A DNA stretch of 64,000 bases from the NCBI GenBank assembly GCA_956465555.1, contig OY101118.1, forward strand, positions 2,377,751-2,441,750, read 5' to 3'. The notes under the pieces are model-generated. The model ran no database searches. It worked only from the letters and a program-made list of their open reading frames with translations, and was not told the DNA's origin. The position numbers and the translations under genes were made by a program. The stretch is from Nitzschia sp. pyKryTriq1 (taxonomy: Eukaryota; Bacillariophyta; Bacillariophyceae; Bacillariales; Bacillariaceae). Below, piece after piece: positions 22,201 to 31,860 of this stretch; within the stretch, counting starts at the first letter, position 1, and every line of letters starts with the position of its first letter.

Positions 22201-22940
22201 TCATAAAGAGAAAAACGTCGCTCTTCCTTGTCTTGACCCACGGATATAGCTTCACATAGATCGTTCAAACCTTGAACAATAGCTGAAAAGGGAGCAGCAA
22301 ATGTCTGATACTTTTCGAATTTGCCACCGCAAAAATACCCACTACCAGTGGAGGAAACGGCGTCCTTAAAGTCCAGTACTAACGCAGTCTTCCCAGTGCC
22401 CGCCTTCCCATGAACCACGACAAGTTCCTTCTTCTTGTCAACAGTATCAGACTTTAAAGCCCGAAGAAAGGCAGACTGCAGCCGTTCCTGCTCCTTCGAT
22501 CTGCCGAACATGTGTGTCAGGTCCGATATCTCAATTTTGAGTGGATCGAGACTGTGAATCGAAGAATCTTTCGTCAGCGAAGACACTTTCGAGCTTACAC
22601 TTCCACGCTGGGATGTGATACTACCACGGTGGTGGGGAGTCGCGAGGGCGCTGTAATTATTCTGGGCCGTGTTGTTGTTGGGGTGTAGAGGGGTGGGAGA
22701 AGCCGAGGGACTTCGAAAAGAATCTGCTGATCCAACGGAATGTCTCTGATGTGTGCGGTCTCCACCCGAAGACGTAGACGACCTTGCATGGTGGCCCTCA
22801 CCACCTGACGAACAAGTGGAAGATGGATGCCTCGTGGATGACTTATCCCTCTCGGCCGAAAGCGACGTGAAGGAAGACCGCGTTGGTCGCTCAGTGGGAG
22901 ACTGGCTATTGCGGGCACCGATGGTTATTCCTACCGTCAT
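19200..22940 (-). CDS. STAND-type predicted ATPase with long TPR-like helical C-terminus (1,246 aa)
   Basis: The ATG at 22940 (MTVGITIGARNSQS) is preferred because the upstream in-frame extension reads through a GTAC array. Residues 1-135 are Ser/Thr/His-rich and disordered. The ATPase module follows: FGRSKEQERL, Walker A GKAGTGKT (about 178-185), Walker B IILFLDDLQWAD, sensor VLVAYRDDES, and HGNPFSIFQFL, the position of the GLPL-like motif of STAND NTPases. A winged-helix-like region and about 600 residues of paired helices follow, consistent with degenerate TPRs. There is no kinase, cyclase or receiver domain. STAND ATPases are ligand-triggered oligomerising switches, and the ligand is unknown. 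It is a distant paralogue of the genes at 35776-39147 and 52150-55446. Confidence 0.85.
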   Translation of the reverse strand: MTVGITIGARNSQSPTERPTRSSFTSLSAERDKSSTRHPSSTCSSGGEGHHARSSTSSGGDRTHQRHSVGSADSFRSPSASPTPLHPNNNTAQNNYSALATPHHRGSITSQRGSVSSKVSSLTKDSSIHSLDPLKIEISDLTHMFGRSKEQERLQSAFLRALKSDTVDKKKELVVVHGKAGTGKTALVLDFKDAVSSTGSGYFCGGKFEKYQTFAAPFSAIVQGLNDLCEAISVGQDKEERRFSLYESLGHAKLKDLTKLLPKLETLLIGSSSRLYGGGHDDENVEKKSKLSCLDVWKDRIQELPKIFRDFLRALSHSSHPIILFLDDLQWADQDSLECISMFVRDPKLTNLMVLVAYRDDESCDIPFLSENHGHIVTDIHIDNLPLSSVDDILSDLTGTPGVRDLAKIVLEKTHGNPFSIFQFLEMLQRKELLVFSFHTHKWMWDVEQIKSKTEVMQNVGHSLVGNVDKLSSDSRKLLTLAAVIGFTFEPKVVELIATHLELLETEYREHLTNTVKGVIQDAVSGGLIHPDQTQAVMATQMELVEEGSTTSLKRSFYEESVQAAIQEAEVEGLIGKAVSRSKYKFSHDLVHKSFYENTTLDIERHKLHLQIGRILRAFYAARPEDELLFAAVDHLNKGSHFLESDEERIDLIQLNQKSSEKARARSALFSAANFSSKAIDLLKFEYDWMNHYDLLLHVYNDAAELNFACGRFDLSLRRCLEIHRHARNLKDKLAASYIRVEVLYSQNKIIEAINSCLSVLKSLGEPLDKKPSKFQILAEWRKTRKMMKGLEPNSLLSLPPMQDPIQRQTQRYLSLLVNISFNSINDQTLPMAVLRMFQNALTYGACDFTPFSIAGYGMLCTMLGTFDEAVSYGDLAIQLCERMDTDICIPSTYAIVYSRLHHVRNPLLEGIEPLLKGYRCGVGNGEVQYAASCAASSASMGFHCALPLKAYTEDLKSVCDQLKLLKQESNWALVVPFWRAAMDLSGAGSRDDRATTQSVLSHLSADNASTQEGLIGLMWRTHYMVAYIVLYIFNDFEGASRMRQEMTSKSRVPPKCTHFMVYFELFFSGLLDFALYRDSGNWSALRRAKSVTKSMGKLVKGGVVNCNGMNLLLVAELKSLSRSVDQCKRLYEEAIKCFAASGFFHLEAIANERLAEFMKRRNKPDLAWQSYLRVATKLYAEWGAAAKVSQLIEVHQMPARFSMGDTPCPVITIHGEQIRRFAPIEGHIKEEEFLSSDFISSEMLS

Positions 22941-24640
22941 GATGCCACTTCTCGATACACTGAATGTGATTTCGTTTCCTTTCGTTGCGTCGCGTTGCGT
23001 CTTCCCTGCTTGCTCTGAGAGATTGTACTCATACAAGGAATTCTGGTATGAGTCCAGTCTGCTGCTGGAGGACACTCTTCTTATCAATGAAGGTGTGTGC
23101 GTGTGCTGTTTTGGTTTTTGGTTGTCAGTTGTCACGTTGGTTTTGTTCGGTTGTTCCTTCGCCCAGTACACGTACAAGTACACGTGTACTGGTACAGGAT
23201 GGTAGATGTACTCACTTGTACCAGGTAGCCTACGCGTACAGTACAGTACCGGTACTGTACGGGGTACTGTACCGGTACTTTACTGCCTGTGCCAGACGTA
23301 CGGTACCGAAAAATCTACCGAAGTGGTACTTTTCTACCAGATGTGAATTTCCCGTATGTAGAAATAGCTCTACGGTGACCGAAAGTAGAATTCGGACGGT
23401 ACCTGGTACCAGTCTAAAATTGCTTTCGGGACTTACTATTGAAGTCCTAAAAGGTGAAGGTCATTGTGATAACAGGGAGCTACACAAATTATGGGTCATT
23501 GTCGCTGTGGCTTTGTGGTCTGTCCGGGTAAAGGGTAAACGTAAACGGCTAGGGTACCCAACGTACTATGTTGGACCCCCGTCCGTTGCAAAGACTGAAC
23601 AGAAACTATAAGTCTAGGTACTAGACAGTAACCGCCACAAGGCACCAAAAATAGATCACCACATGAATTGAAATTCATCTGGTCAACCATGTGAAACAAG
23701 TCATGCAAAAATAATATTTGCTGAGTCAGTGCAATATCTTTTCTCAACAATTGATTTTGAAACAAGTAGCAATAGCAATATTTAAATCTTTTTAACATGG
23801 TCTATCTAGTAGTGCCACACCAGAGGCTAGGACATGAGACGGGTCCACAGGGGTTTGTTGGCGTGACTGGGTGGGAGAGACGAGGTACCTCAGGATTGGT
23901 TAGTGATGAAGTTCATAAATCGTTGTATTGAACAAATGGTGGTGTGGGCCAGGTGGAGTCAGTTTTTCTATGGAAAGGTACCTCTGCATTCACATGTGTT
24001 GTTGGCTATCGTGTGGGAGCTTGGCGTCGCCGTGGAAATAAGCGGAGGAAACCAGTGAACCAGAAGAGCTTCTTCATCTTATCATGCTGTTTTGCCTCCT
24101 TCTTACCGGCCTTGGTCTTCTTGTCAACTACCCTTGTGCCTAGGGCAATGGTCTCCAGTCATCGTTGATCGGAACATGGATCCAAGGCGACTATGTCCTT
24201 CGCTTGGACTCCTTGGACTCAACACGACTGACGGAGTCTATCCTACACGTTATGACTACACGAGTAGAGGGAGATGCTATAGAGTAGAGAAATAATGGTA
24301 ATATCCCACCCCTCGCCCGTCAACTGTGTACAAAAATTCAAGTACAGTAATTCAAAAAAGGAGTTGTTGTGCGATAACAGCTAGTAGTACCTGGCTTACG
24401 AAGACCATGATTTGTCTCCCACGTGCAAGTAAAAATACCTTCCCTTGTTGTGGTTGTTGTTTGGCTACACCAGCCACAGAAATTCGAAATTGTATTGCGA
24501 CTAAATTCATTGTGAATCCGACAGGTTATTCATTCCTCTTTCTTTCAAGTGATCGAGTACTCTCTAGTACTGCTGGTAGAAAATTTCCATCGGCGGGCTT
24601 GCTGTTTGGTCGACTGGACTATAGAAAGGCGCGAGCCTCG
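22941..24640. other. Long intergenic region (1.7 kb), no gene seen
   Basis: The first 370 bp, next to the STAND gene start, holds its probable 5' UTR and a GTAC array (23165-23308). The rest (23400-24640) is unique sequence with short random frames only. Confidence 0.55.
23165..23308. repeat. GTAC/GGTACC-rich palindromic array
   Basis: Dense GTAC, CAGTACCGGTAC and CGTAC words, starting about 225 bp upstream of the STAND gene's ATG (minus strand). Confidence 0.85.
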
Positions 24641-25516
24641 TCATCTCCTATGATAGGATGGCAACGGAAATAATGCTGACTTGGTTATTTTGGGATATCT
24701 TGATTGGTACCAATCACGATTGTTCATTGCCGACATTGTCAGATTCGTCGATACCCAAAGAAATAGAAACCAATGGCGCTGAGCGGCGGCAAAAGGGAGC
24801 AGCATGTGGCACCAAGGGAGCATGCTACTCAGCCTCATAGGTTGCTCCAAGGAAAGCGTTTTCTGTTGCGTGAGAAGGACTGCCCAGGATGCGTAGATAA
24901 GAATTTCTGCCAAATAGTGAGGGCACCAGGACCACCGAAACCACCGCCGATTCCGTGGCAAACTGTAGGTAGGCCGACTGTTGGATCGATCTTGACGTAG
25001 TTCTGCAAGTATTCTGTGATGGACGTGTTGCTCGTACTGCATCCATAGATTCCACAAAATGCAGGTGATTATAAGAAAATCAACCTCAGGTTGAGCCGAT
25101 CTTCCAACAAACACAAGTGGAAGGACGAGGTAATGCCCGATCCCAAGCAAGTACCCAGCTAGATTCATTTGACTACCTGGTCGAAACTCGTGTACATAAA
25201 GGCACTCGTATAGCCTCCTTGATAGGTGAACGAGTAGTAGGAGCTCAATCCATGAAGGTGATAGTATCGATGATCCGTTCACACAACTGAAAAAGATCGT
25301 CGCCGACACGAGACCGACAAAATAAAAATGCCCGAAGTAGCTCTTCGGAACATTTTTCGACCACCAATCCCATGTTCTCTTATGTGTTTTACCATGTGAC
25401 GCCAATATACTAAGACAAGACACCATCCGGGAAGCAACCGCCACCAGCGACAACAGCAAATAAGCTGGAGCAATGCCGATCAACGCGAACGCCAGGAAAT
25501 TTGGAAGGCTGCACAT
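24641..25516 (-). CDS. Polyprenol reductase / steroid 5-alpha-reductase family membrane protein (291 aa)
   Basis: Single exon from the ATG at 25516. Several hydrophobic segments surround family signatures: VPKSYFGHFYFVG, LLLVHLSRRLYECLYV (the L.H..RR.YE motif), GYLLGIGHYLVLP, a Trp-rich HY.AEI segment, and the C-terminal NRDWYQSRYPKITKSALFPLP, matching the YPK.R.A..P ending of the family. The RR-E motif and HFY segment point to the SRD5A3/DFG10 branch, which reduces polyprenol to dolichol with NADPH in the ER for N-glycosylation, rather than to steroid reductases. Length is close to the family norm. Substrate assignment is by motif only. Confidence 0.82.
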   Translation of the reverse strand: MCSLPNFLAFALIGIAPAYLLLSLVAVASRMVSCLSILASHGKTHKRTWDWWSKNVPKSYFGHFYFVGLVSATIFFSCVNGSSILSPSWIELLLLVHLSRRLYECLYVHEFRPGSQMNLAGYLLGIGHYLVLPLVFVGRSAQPEVDFLIITCILWNLWMQYEQHVHHRILAELRQDRSNSRPTYSLPRNRRWFRWSWCPHYLAEILIYASWAVLLTQQKTLSLEQPMRLSSMLPWCHMLLPFAAAQRHWFLFLWVSTNLTMSAMNNRDWYQSRYPKITKSALFPLPSYHRR

Positions 25517-26489
25517 TTCAGTCCTTTCACCACGAATTTTTCGAATGCCAAGACGTCAGAGTTCTTTGACGGTCGATTTCAAATTATGACGGAAGCCCCA
25601 TTTCAGAACTACTCGTACTTTCTTTTCCTGTCACCAGTCACCACCTGCCTCTCATGGTGGAAACGAAAATGAGAGAAATAGTCAGTACTACCGTTAGTAC
25701 CGGTACCGTACGTACTGTACTCTTTACTGAAGTCTACAACTACAGTACCAGTACATACTGTACTACAGGAGACAGGAGACAGCAGTACCTGGTACCAGGT
25801 ACGGTACTCGGTACCAGTACCGTAGCAGTATTCTACCTGCCTGGCCTGGTCGGCCGTCGGCCGGTCGCGAAGAAGAAGACGAGGACTCTCTCATCATCAT
25901 CGTCATCGCGAAGAAAGAAAAACGCAGTACAGTACGTGTACGCAGGCAAAGCTGAAGTGAATTTTTTAGTCGTTGGATTCGAGTTCTCCCAACTCATTCA
26001 TAGCGTCCCGACACCGACATTATAAAAAAAAATGAAAACACGATCTGACAGACGATGATTCTTCTGATTCCTTCAATCCGATCACTTCGACTGCTTCCAT
26101 GTTTGGCTGGGTCGCTGTTCGCTGGGCCCCGCCGCCCGCGCGTGCTAGTATGCGACGCTTTTCCCGCCCAAACGACCAACATGTATTATAACGCTAATAT
26201 AACGTCTATTTTAGTTTCGTGATACTAAAAATTCTGTTTCACATGTTATTTTCCTAAGAACCAAGCATAGTATCGGCCAACTGTATTTCTTAACATTCGT
26301 AAATATACAGCATCAAAGATTGGAATGAACCTCATCTTTCCTTTCGCCCAAACTGTTGCTAGCCGGTCACAAATTCTGGGTCTGAGGCGTCTCATTGCCT
26401 TTCTATTCTTGATCGCCACAGTCCAGTATCACATCAAAATAATTGCACCCCAGCTTCATTTTTGGTTCTGATTAATTTCTTGTCTCAAG
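25517..26489. other. Divergent intergenic region, polyprenol reductase / LRR gene
   Basis: Holds a GTAC array (25684-25829) and a short (ATC)n run near 25890. The remaining 500 bp to the LRR gene is AT-rich unique sequence. No gene is supported. Confidence 0.6.
25684..25829. repeat. GTAC/GGTACC-rich palindromic array
   Basis: Dense GTAC and GGTACCAGGTAC words about 170 bp upstream of the reductase ATG. Confidence 0.85.
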
Positions 26490-28796
26490 ATGAAGTCCTT
26501 TTCTATTCCTCTTGCACTCTACCTTGCTGCCGCGTGCGGTCAGATCCATGCTGAAGCCCACGAGCAATCCAAACGATTGAGAAGTAAAAATGACGGTGTG
26601 AAGGAGATGGCGACCGATACTACTGCTTCTACTCTTAGCGAAAAGACTCGTCAGCTGCTACTCGACTTTAGTGGATACGAGTTCTGGGAAATGTATGCCA
26701 ATGGTGCAACGAGTATGGAACCAAACGTTCCAACAAAGGCACCTACTGCTGAAACAAAGGCACCTGCTGCGGCACCAACCCCATATCCCACCACCCAACC
26801 TCCAGTGACTACTGCACCAATCCCATATCCCACCACCCAACCTCCAGTGACTGCTGCACCAATCCTATATCCAACAAAAGCTCCGACGTCGACCTTTCCT
26901 CCAATCACACCATCCCCCACGCTTAACCCTCCTCCTGTCACCAGCGCGCCGACACCTGCGGAAGTCACCTATGAACCAACTCCTACCGGTATAGCTCCAA
27001 CAGCGGACACCCTATCACCGACGACAGCACCAGTCGAAACAACACCCGCTCCACAAGCCACACCAGCACCTGTTCCTGGTACGACCGTTGCTCCTACGAC
27101 TGCTCCTGTCGAAACCCCCGCTCCACAAGCCACGCCAGCACCTGTTCCTGGCACGACAGTTGCTCCTACGACTGCTCCAGTTGTGACTGTTGCTCCAACG
27201 ACTGCTCCAGCTGTGACTGTTGCTCCAACGACTGCTCCGATTGTGACGGTTGCTCCGACTGCCGCTCCGGTTGTGACGGTTGCTCCGACTGCCGCTCCGG
27301 TTGTGACGGTTGCTCCGACTGCCGCTCCAGTTGTGACAGTTGCTCCAACTACCGCTCCAGTTGTGACAACTGCTCCAACTACCGCTCCAGTTGTGACAAC
27401 TGCTCCAACTACAGGTGCTCCCTCTCTGAAGGATCGAATCATCCCCTTATTGTTCGACAATGGAGCTGGGCTCAACGATCCTGCCAGCTATCAATCTTGC
27501 GCACTAGCTCGAGTTGAAGAGCAGGAAGGAGCTGTGTTTTTTACGGATGCAAAGCTTGTTCAATATTATGCTCTCTACTGCATCTTTTGCTCAACAAACG
27601 CCAAGCCGAACGTGATCACAGACGCAGATCCTCGATTCGACAACGTTGTTAACTTTCCAGGGTGGTCGAACAAAAATGGATGGGAGTCAAACAACCTAGA
27701 TCCTTGTTCTGGATGGCATGGAGTTGTCTGCTCTAATGATCTCGTTTCGGAATTGAATTTGTTCGACAACCTCCTGACTGGAATTTGGCCACCAGAAATT
27801 GATTTGCTTGCTTCAGATGGCGAGCGATCGACGGGAGCTGGTGCTATTACCAAGATTGATCTTTACAACAACGAGTTTTTGTTTAACGACTTTGATAATT
27901 CTTGGATGTCTTTCTTGGGATCCGCCATGTGTAAGTTGCTTCAATTTTTCTTTCAATGAACAAGCAGCAAAACATGTATTCTCACCTTCTCATCATCTTC
28001 TATCTATCCTTTTCAGCACGACTCTACTTCCAAGCCACCGCCTTTGCTGGTAGTCTTGTCCCCTTGCCACCTAATCTTTTTGAATTCGACTGCTCCTTTA
28101 CGTTGATTGATGGTGGTCTCACGGACCAAACCTTTACTGGTCTCAACAAGTTGAACTGGGCGCTACTTGACGGAAATGCCTACAACAGCAGTGTTCCTCG
28201 AGTTTTCGGCTCCCTTCCCGAGCTAGAGTTTCTTTTCATCTCGGATGCCTTCATCTCGGGCGATCTGTCGTATATGCAAGGGATGCCCAAAATGATTGAG
28301 CATTGGATTGATGTGAACACTGGATTATCTGGACAAATCCCGAGCTTCATTGGTGAAATCCGAACATTGCGCTCGTTCTCAGTGACACAGGCTTCTTTGA
28401 CGGGTCGAATCCCAGCAGCGCTTGGAAATTTGAATCAGATGGTCCAGTTGTGGTTGTACGCCAACGTGCTATCCGGACCAATCCCTTCTGAACTGGCCAT
28501 TCGATCCTTGCGAATCCTTCAATTGGAAGGAAACTCGTTCAGCGGAACGATGCCCGAGGAAATCTGTCAACTAACACGTTTCCCCTCGACCATGGACACT
28601 CTGGGTGCGGACTGCGCTGAAATTGGTGTAAGTACAACCCGTTACAGCATCGGCCTGCCTGTCTTCTTCTGTCAAACCTCACCTCACCTCACCTCACTTA
28701 TACTTGTCTTTGCTTTCATTAATTTTCTAGTGTTCAACTACGGATTGCTGCACGTGCTGCAGTTTGGCCGAATGTAACCCTGCCTTGTTTGGTTAA
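26490..28796 (+). CDS. Secreted leucine-rich-repeat protein with Pro/Thr/Ala repeat stalk (705 aa)
   Basis: Three exons: 26490-27930, 28017-28627 and 28731-28796, with GTAAGT donors and TTTCAG/TTCTAG acceptors and both junctions in frame. A signal peptide (about 1-21) is followed by a low-complexity stalk of VAPTTAPVVT-type repeats (about residues 75-310). Next is an LRR N-cap-like segment with WSNKNGWESNNLDPC and GWHGVVCSNDLVSELNLFDN, then plant-type LRRs with the L..N.L.G.IP pattern (GRIPAALGNLNQMVQLWLYAN, LQLEGNSFSGTMPEEIC). The last exon adds a Cys-rich tail (CSTTDCCTCC). There is no membrane span or kinase, so it is probably secreted or wall-bound. Such proteins are numerous in diatoms and may act in adhesion or perception, but no ligand is known. 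Confidence 0.88.
27159..27398 (+). repeat. 30-bp coding minisatellite, 8 units
   Basis: Eight contiguous 30-bp units beginning GTTGCTCC (the last ACTGCTCC) encode the ten-residue Val-Ala-Pro-Thr-Thr/Ala-Ala-Pro-Val-Val-Thr repeat of the LRR protein stalk. A partial ninth unit follows. Confidence 0.9.
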
Positions 28797-29565
28797 ATAA
28801 TGGACTTTGTATCGTAGTAAGCAAAATGGCTACGAGCATTGAGAATGGCTGCGAGCGAAAACACACGCCAGCATATTCTTTCATGACAATCGATGGAAAA
28901 TGGCGCAATGACACAATACCCTCTCTACTTTGCGATGCGCCCCAATTTGTATACTAGAAAAAGTTGACCAGTCAAAACTGCATTTCACAATTCCGTTCTT
29001 TTCCCTGCCTCCCTGGCTTGCCTTGGCTCCCTGGCTCATTTTTTACTCGCAGAACTTGCAACTGGCCTCTCTGCCTCCCTCCCTGGCTCATTTTTTACTC
29101 GTAGAACTGATGGGCTCTTATTCCTCCAGTCAGATAGTCATTAGTGCCTATCGTACACTCTCTCTAGCTTAGAGAGAAACTATCCATGCAGCCCCTCCTT
29201 GTTCTGAGCATGCCGACGCTTCATTCGGGACAGCTTGAAACCAAAATTTAGTCACAAGTCAGTGCGGCTTGCTCCTAGTAGACAGAGGAAAGATTTCTGT
29301 GTGGCTATCATATTTTTTGTTTTGTTTTTAAAGTTACGTTTTTCTGTAGGCTGGAAATACAATCAGTCTTGGTATTGAATAATGTCGTCGTCGAAATAAG
29401 CAATGAGAACACGCTGCCCTGCCTCACGAAGGTCGTGACTGGAGTAGGAAGGAGTGTGTGCGTTCTTCTGTGGATGACTGAATGCAAAGAGGAGATTTCA
29501 AAAAAGAATGCCAGCAGCGATGTTATGTAATTTGGCGACTGCTGCATGAGAGTTTTGGAATTTTT
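28797..29565. other. Convergent intergenic region with a 29-bp direct repeat
   Basis: Lies between the ends of the LRR and heme oxygenase genes. It contains two copies of TCCCTGGCTCATTTTTTACT plus CG(C/T)AGAACT at 29028-29056 and 29080-29108. There is no GTAC array and no gene. Confidence 0.6.
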
Positions 29566-31008
29566 TTAGGCGGCCATCTGATAGATGCCAGCGAGGAGCA
29601 ATCCAATGACTAGCCATGTCTGCCATTTCTTCATGCCTGCCTGGGGGTCATGCAGGAGAATAAAGGGCCAGGGACAAACGCCATGGGTTTTTTGTGGTTG
29701 TTGTAAGGAAGAAGATGAGGGATTAGAATTCTTCGCAATGAAGGGGCACTTCCCCTCGTGGGCACTGGGTGCCCTACTAGTAGTCGACTGTTTTGGAAGG
29801 TTGTAAACCTGTTCCAAGGGGCGAACCGAGGCGCCGGGAACGTTGTCCTTCACATCAAGCTCTTCAAAGAGCCGCATATTCAATAGAAAAGCCACATTGG
29901 CTTCTTGGACTAGTTCTTGGATTTCGTCGTCAGTCAAATCAAGGGCGTTGAGACTTGCTCGATAGTGATCTTTGAAGAGTTTGAAACTTTTCACGTGTTC
30001 AAAGTGATAGAAGGCCAGGCCGGCATCATCAGCAGAAAGGTTCAGTGCACGTCGGGCTACTCGGGCGAGGACCTTTCCACCTGATAGATCTCCCATATAA
30101 CGTGTATACGCATGCGACAAGAGCAGCAGAGGTTTTGTCTTTGCTAGATGATCAATGCGGTCAAGGTAATCCTGTGTAGCTGGTGAAACAGGTGGATCCG
30201 ATGTGGTGTGCCAGAATTCCACATCTTCTTGCAACGTCGCCGTTCGATTGAGCTCCTTTGGAAAATGGCATGTCGCAAAGCAACTCGGAGCATGGCTATC
30301 AAGGGCGTCTTCCAGCCTTCCATACACATGAAAGAGCTGCGCCACCAGCAAGGCATATAGATTGCGATCGATCTTGCCACGGATGAAGTTCTTTACAAAG
30401 TGAACGGACTCGGCGGCTTCGTGAGCCATGGCAGTTCCACTCTTGAGAGCCTGTGATAGACTCGTTCGAGTACCAGTACTCGTAGCAGTGGCGGCTGTTG
30501 GAGGAGCAACTGGCACCAGACTTCTCGTCGATCCCTCTCCGTCGCTGCTATCCACTTCTTCGTCCTGCGCGCTCTCAAACTCACGTGCCAAATTTCCCAT
30601 GATAGAAGCCAAGGAAAATTCTTCCAGTGCCTGATCAAAAGAGAAGTCTTCTGGAAGCGCATGTTTCACCGGGCATCCTGTACGCATTTGAGTGCTTTCC
30701 AATTCTTGATGATGATGGAAGAATTCCAGCGTTTTGTGAAAGGTCCCGTTCGCCTGCAAGTGGCTGGGTGGAATTTGCTTGAGCTTTTCCGTGACTTGAT
30801 CCGCAGCGAGACCCTTGAACGGGCACTCCTTGTTGCTAAAAGCAGGACAGGCTTGGAGTTCCATCAAACCGGGCAAAGATGATGGCGATGATGCGACTTG
30901 TTCTGCCGGAGACGAATGCTCGCTTTTTAGCGCCTTGGCGTAGGGACAAGCCCCCGGTTGCTCCGAGGCTGGACGCTTATTCATCATGGCTTCTCTATCG
31001 ATATCCAT
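29566..31008 (-). CDS. Heme oxygenase, tail-anchored, with six Cys-Pro motifs (480 aa)
   Basis: The ATG at 31008 (MDIDREAMM) is chosen because the upstream in-frame extension looks like 5' UTR. The catalytic domain (about 180-400) has SGTAMAHEAAESVHFVKNF with proximal His196, YALLVAQLFHVYGRLEDAL, and HAYTRYMGDLSGGKVLARV, whose GDLSGG turn positions the heme-bound oxygen. It oxidises heme to biliverdin, CO and iron. A C-terminal hydrophobic segment (WLVIGLLLAGIYQM) makes it a tail-anchored protein, probably ER, so it is distinct from plastid bilin-synthesis oxygenases. Six Cys-Pro pairs flank the catalytic core (CPY21, CPA54, CPF62, CPV112, CPF421, CPW445), resembling heme-regulatory motifs. 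It is more than twice the usual catalytic-domain length because of the N-terminal extension. Confidence 0.92.
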   Translation of the reverse strand: MDIDREAMMNKRPASEQPGACPYAKALKSEHSSPAEQVASSPSSLPGLMELQACPAFSNKECPFKGLAADQVTEKLKQIPPSHLQANGTFHKTLEFFHHHQELESTQMRTGCPVKHALPEDFSFDQALEEFSLASIMGNLAREFESAQDEEVDSSDGEGSTRSLVPVAPPTAATATSTGTRTSLSQALKSGTAMAHEAAESVHFVKNFIRGKIDRNLYALLVAQLFHVYGRLEDALDSHAPSCFATCHFPKELNRTATLQEDVEFWHTTSDPPVSPATQDYLDRIDHLAKTKPLLLLSHAYTRYMGDLSGGKVLARVARRALNLSADDAGLAFYHFEHVKSFKLFKDHYRASLNALDLTDDEIQELVQEANVAFLLNMRLFEELDVKDNVPGASVRPLEQVYNLPKQSTTSRAPSAHEGKCPFIAKNSNPSSSSLQQPQKTHGVCPWPFILLHDPQAGMKKWQTWLVIGLLLAGIYQMAA

Positions 31009-31307
31009 AGTTGTTGGTTTGTGCTGTTGCTCTTGTTGTTGTTTTGTTTTTGTATAGAAAAATAAGACGAGAGGAAAAGAGTGCGATGGAAAATGATGGG
31101 AGTTGTCAAGGCGTGGTGACGACGGAGATACAAAATGCGCTGGTATTGCGTCGTGTTTTTGTGGGTCGCGTTTTCTGTTGGTCAGCATCCTGCCATACGC
31201 GTGGCCGAGGCACCAGGCCGGCACGGCGGGTCCGCCAGCAGCAGGGTTTTTTCTGTAAGACTAAGAAGACCCATTTTTATTGGCTGACGCGCCCCACAGG
31301 ACTACCA

Positions 31308-31340
31308 GTACGTACCGCGGCGGTCGGTACAAGTACAAGT
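31308..31340. repeat. Small GTAC cluster
   Basis: Short run of GTAC words about 300 bp upstream of the heme oxygenase ATG. Confidence 0.5.
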
Positions 31341-31452
31341 ATGTATGAGTGAGCCTGGAAAGTACAAGACTTCTTGTACCGTTTGTCTGTCATCCGTATC
31401 CATACGTAACTACAGTGACAATACGTAGAGGGAGGTGAACACTCAAAATGAG

Positions 31453-31530
31453 GGAAGGACGGACGTTGTCGGGGGCCCCCTTGCAATGGGGCGAATTCCC
31501 TCCTTGTCTATCCCTCCGTCTTACCCGTGA
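31453..31530 (+). repeat. 78-bp dispersed repeat, copy 1
   Basis: Matches the reverse complement of 44888-44965 with only a few differences. It runs from GGAAGGACGGACGTTGTC through ATGGGGCGAATTCCCTCC to TTACCCGTGA. It is non-coding as far as can be seen. Confidence 0.88.
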
Positions 31531-31612
31531 TAATCCTACGGATTACCTGGTGCCGCCTCGGTTGCCCCCTGCGTTGGCGACAAATCCCAAAAGTAGAAGC
31601 TGACGATGGTGG

Positions 31613-31860
31613 CGTGTATGTAGTAGTGTTATGACATTATCGGTATTTTGTATGTAGTAGTGTAACAACATTACCGGTATTTTGTAGGTACTCGTAGTAG
31701 TGTTACGACATTACCGGTATTTTGTAGGTAGTAGTGTTCTTACGACACTACGGGTATTCGGACATTGGTAGTGTCAAGACATTATTGTTATTCTGTAAGT
31801 GGTAGTGTTATGACATTATTGGTAATCAGTAACTAGTAGTGTCATCGCATTATTGGTACT
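31613..31860. repeat. Tandem array, about 35-bp period, seven degenerate units
   Basis: Units share GTAGTAGTGTTA(C/T)GACATTA(C/T)(C/T)GGTATTTTGTA with point changes and small insertions. The three units near the 5' end are the most alike. Confidence 0.85.

Noticed and set aside
22941-23183. N-terminal extension of the first STAND protein
   Set aside because: It reads into a GTAC array and simple sequence, so it is more likely 5' UTR than coding.
26969-27475. 168-residue Val/Gly/Ala-rich frame on the minus strand
   Set aside because: Antisense shadow of the LRR protein's repeat stalk. The periodic 30-bp repeat keeps several frames open.
31613-31860. Possible CRISPR-like array
   Set aside because: Units are contiguous and degenerate with no unique spacers, and the genome is eukaryotic.
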